Assembly: GCA_002361365.1 (NCBI GenBank)
Contig: DEST01000054.1
Span: 1-5,739, forward strand
DNA: 5,739 nucleotides
From: Alphaproteobacteria bacterium UBA3307
GTDB lineage: Bacteria > Pseudomonadota > Alphaproteobacteria > RF32 > CAG-239
Direction: 5' to 3'
Positions within the stretch are counted from its first letter, which is position 1, and each line of letters begins with the position of its first letter. The notes below the pieces were generated by a model. The model was not told the DNA's origin and ran no database searches. It saw only the letters and a program-made list of their open reading frames with translations. Made by a program: the position numbers and the translations under genes. Below are positions 3,320 through 5,739 of the stretch, piece after piece.

Positions 3320-5739
3320 TCAGCTATACAGTAGCTCGAGCAACTTATTGACCGTCTTTTTCAAAATCGCCATACGCTCGGCATAAGACGATAAATCGCG
3401 GTCGACAAACAATTTTTGGTCCGGACGGATTTTAAACACACCAAATGAGCGCGCCACCAATTCTATCAACTTATCCGCCGCCGCAAACTTATTGTTATGA
3501 AAAGCAATCAAAATACCTTTAGTGCCAGCATCAACTTTGGCAATATTGGCGCGATAGCATAATTGTTTTATTTCTATGGTTTGCAACAAATTTTCCACCT
3601 CTTGCGGAATAGGCCCGAACCGGTCAATCAGTTCTTCGCGCATATCCGCTAATTCGTTAGCATCTTTGAGCGCACCAATGCGGCGGTACAATCCCAGACG
3701 CACACCCAAATCACGCACATATTCTTCAGGAATCAGCAAAGGAATACCGGTTGTTATCTGCGGTGCCCAATCCGAATTACTTAAAGCGGCGTTCATCTCA
3801 GCATCGTGTCCGGCTTTTTGGCGCTGAATTTCTTCATCAAGCATCTGATGATACAACGCAATACCTACATCTTTAATGTGTCCGGATTGCTCTGTGCCCA
3901 AAACATTACCCGAGCCACGAATATCCATATCGTGACTGGCAAGCGAAAAACCGGCACCGAGAGTATCCAGCGCTTGCAAAATATTCAAGCGCTTTGCTGC
4001 AACGGGGTTGAGTTTTTTTTGTGCCGGTACCGTAAAATAACAATACCCGCGTATTTTGGAACGCCCTATTCTGCCGCGTAACTGGTATAACTGCGCCAAA
4101 CCGAACATATCGGCACGATGGATAATCATTGTATTCACGCGCGGCATATCAATGCCGGATTCAATGATTGTGGTTGAAAGCAGCATATCATACTGTCCGT
4201 CGGCAAAAGCACCGATAATATCCTCAAGCTGTTTTGCCGGCATTTGCCCATGCGCCACGGCAATTTTGACATCAGGCACCAAGGTATGCAAAGTCTTTTC
4301 CATTTGCGGAATATCCGACACGCGCGGGCACACAAAAAACGTTTGCCCACCGCGGAATTTTTCACGATATATCGCTTCTTTTATCATTACCGCATCAAAC
4401 GGCATCACAAAAGTGCGCGCCGCTAAACGGTCTATCGGCGGAGTGGCTATAATGCTGAGCTGTTTCACTCCGGTCAAAGAAAGTTGCAATGTCCGCGGTA
4501 TCGGTGTGGCACTCAAAGTCAGAACATGTACGTCCGATTTTAAGGCCTTCAGTTTTTCTTTATGCGCAACTCCGAAATGCTGTTCTTCATCAACAATCAA
4601 TAATCCAAGATTGGAAAAAGCAATATCTTTGGCAAGCAATGCGTGTGTACCAATCACGATATCCACAGCACCTGACTTTAAACCTTCTTTAGTTTCTTTT
4701 GCCTCTTTTGTTGTGGTCAAACGGGAAAGCATCCGCACTTTGAGCGGAAATCCCTGCATACGTTCGACAAAGTTCAGATAATGCTGACGTGCAAGCAATG
4801 TTGTCGGTACAATCAAAGCTACTTGTGCACCTGACATTGCCACCGTAAATGCCGCTCTGAGAGCCACTTCGGTTTTGCCGAAACCGACATCACCGCAGAC
4901 AAGTCTGTCCATTGGTTCTCCGGCACTTAAATCTTGTAAAACATCTTGAATTGCGTGCAACTGGTCATCGGTTTCGCTAAACGGAAATTTAGAACAAAAC
5001 TCATCATACACGCCTCCTTGCGTAATAAAACATTCGGCGGTTTTTAAGTGCCGCTCAGCAGCTATTTTAATCAGCTTTTCGGCAATATCCTTGATTTTTT
5101 CTTTAACTTTGGCTTTTTTGGCCTGCCACGCCGCCCCACCCAAAACATCGAGTTGTACATTTTCGTCATCGGAACCGTATCGCGACAGCACATCAATATT
5201 TTCGACCGGCACAAACAATTTATCATCATGCGCATACATAATTTTAAGGCAATCGTGCGGCGCACCGCCGGCCATAATATTTTCAAGCCCCATAAAGCGT
5301 CCGATACCGTGTTCGATATGCACCACCAATTCTCCTACAGTCAACGCTGACACATCGGCAATAAAATCTTTTGAGGTTACTTTTTTGGTTTTACGATGCC
5401 GCCGCTCGCCCAAAATATCTTGCTCTGAAATCAGGCACAGTTCTTTATCACGAAAACCGTGTGCCAAATCCGCCAACACCAAAACAATCTTTTTTGCCGA
5501 TGACAATTTTAAGGCCTGTTGCCAATCTGATGCCATAACAACATCTTTAATTGCGTTTTCGGTCATCAAATTCAGCAAACGCTCACGCGAACCTTCGGCA
5601 TAACAGCAAACAATGCGTTTAAGCCCGGCATTTTCATATAAATAGTCTTTCAGTTCGGCATAAACCGCCGCACCATTAACATTTTTGGCGTGAGCAAAAT
5701 CCCGCCCTGGAATCGTTTGCATATCAAGCGTATCTGCTA
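3320..5739 (-). CDS. mfd: Transcription-repair coupling factor Mfd (5' end beyond window)
   Basis: Mfd is an ATP-driven DNA translocase that pushes stalled RNA polymerase off damaged DNA and recruits UvrA for nucleotide excision repair. The frame is open to the window edge; numbering here is from the internal Met at 5722, which is not the true start. Seen in order: the end of the UvrB-like and linker region (1-120), the RNAP-interacting CarD/RID-like domain (about 126-200; GELVVHIEHGIGRFMG), then the RecG-like motor. The motor has GDVGFGKTE at 277-285 (Walker A Lys283, corresponding to E. coli Lys634), DEEQ at 378-381, SATPIPR at 404-410, IIESGIDMP at 519-527 and QLRGRIGRS at 547-555. The TRG motif region (about 576-613) and the C-terminal regulatory domain follow. 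The Lys offset suggests about 345 N-terminal residues lie beyond the window and a full length near 1150, normal for the family. No terminator is seen after its TGA. Confidence 0.97.
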   Translation of the reverse strand, partial: ADTLDMQTIPGRDFAHAKNVNGAAVYAELKDYLYENAGLKRIVCCYAEGSRERLLNLMTENAIKDVVMASDWQQALKLSSAKKIVLVLADLAHGFRDKELCLISEQDILGERRHRKTKKVTSKDFIADVSALTVGELVVHIEHGIGRFMGLENIMAGGAPHDCLKIMYAHDDKLFVPVENIDVLSRYGSDDENVQLDVLGGAAWQAKKAKVKEKIKDIAEKLIKIAAERHLKTAECFITQGGVYDEFCSKFPFSETDDQLHAIQDVLQDLSAGEPMDRLVCGDVGFGKTEVALRAAFTVAMSGAQVALIVPTTLLARQHYLNFVERMQGFPLKVRMLSRLTTTKEAKETKEGLKSGAVDIVIGTHALLAKDIAFSNLGLLIVDEEQHFGVAHKEKLKALKSDVHVLTLSATPIPRTLQLSLTGVKQLSIIATPPIDRLAARTFVMPFDAVMIKEAIYREKFRGGQTFFVCPRVSDIPQMEKTLHTLVPDVKIAVAHGQMPAKQLEDIIGAFADGQYDMLLSTTIIESGIDMPRVNTMIIHRADMFGLAQLYQLRGRIGRSKIRGYCYFTVPAQKKLNPVAAKRLNILQALDTLGAGFSLASHDMDIRGSGNVLGTEQSGHIKDVGIALYHQMLDEEIQRQKAGHDAEMNAALSNSDWAPQITTGIPLLIPEEYVRDLGVRLGLYRRIGALKDANELADMREELIDRFGPIPQEVENLLQTIEIKQLCYRANIAKVDAGTKGILIAFHNNKFAAADKLIELVARSFGVFKIRPDQKLFVDRDLSSYAERMAILKKTVNKLLELLYS

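Noticed and set aside
3284..3320. Terminator for mfd
   Set aside because: Only a 4-pair GCCC/GGGC hairpin is present and no T tract follows on the minus strand.
4056..4781. 241-codon open frame on the plus strand
   Set aside because: It is antisense to the mfd motor domain, whose motifs are intact in the minus frame. The plus-strand product is a low-information mirror with no recognisable domain.
5091..5603. 170-codon open frame on the plus strand
   Set aside because: Antisense to conserved mfd sequence including the RID-like domain; rich in Ser and Cys, as expected of a shadow frame.

Overview
The window looks like a piece of an alphaproteobacterial chromosome of moderate to low GC. This is inferred from family resemblance: the NusA KH2 region and the tandem helix-hairpin-helix tail (residues about 380-431) read like alphaproteobacterial NusA. 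I could not run a search, so species and genus are not assigned. Every gene I can support lies on the minus strand, so transcription runs from high to low coordinates.

Layout in transcription order: (1) 5739-3320, the C-terminal two thirds of mfd, the transcription-repair coupling factor, cut by the window edge. (2) 3310-3168, an intergenic repeat (element B). (3) 3095-2805, a small AT-rich orphan GIY-YIG nuclease gene whose promoter puts +1 on the ATG, so it may be leaderless. (4) 2804-2660, a second copy of the same repeat family (element A), inverted relative to B, so the nuclease gene sits inside a large inverted repeat. (5) 2631-2121, a near-consensus sigma70-type promoter and an unrecognised acidic 148-residue protein. 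(6) 2145-1935, a hairpin-rich stretch bounded by two 26-bp direct repeats, each able to encode the same seven C-terminal residues and stop. (7) 1908-1812, a promoter and short leader carrying a terminator-like hairpin. (8) 1811-1314, rimP, complete. (9) 1293-1, nusA, cut at the other edge.

The conserved genes concern RNA polymerase and ribosomes. Mfd removes stalled RNA polymerase and recruits repair, NusA controls pausing and termination, and RimP matures the 30S subunit. rimP-nusA is the classic head of the nusA-infB operon. The roughly 1.5-kb stretch between rimP and mfd is accessory: its two genes are about 28-30% GC in the blocks I counted, against about 43% and 53% in short blocks of nusA and mfd, and three repeat elements are packed around them.

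The most interesting signals are the imperfect intrinsic-terminator hairpin between the rimP-nusA promoter and rimP (candidate NusA autoregulation by attenuation), the GIY-YIG gene framed by inverted copies of one repeat family, and the duplicated gene-end sequence flanking a multi-hairpin element. I see no tRNA, rRNA, CRISPR array, transposase or origin.
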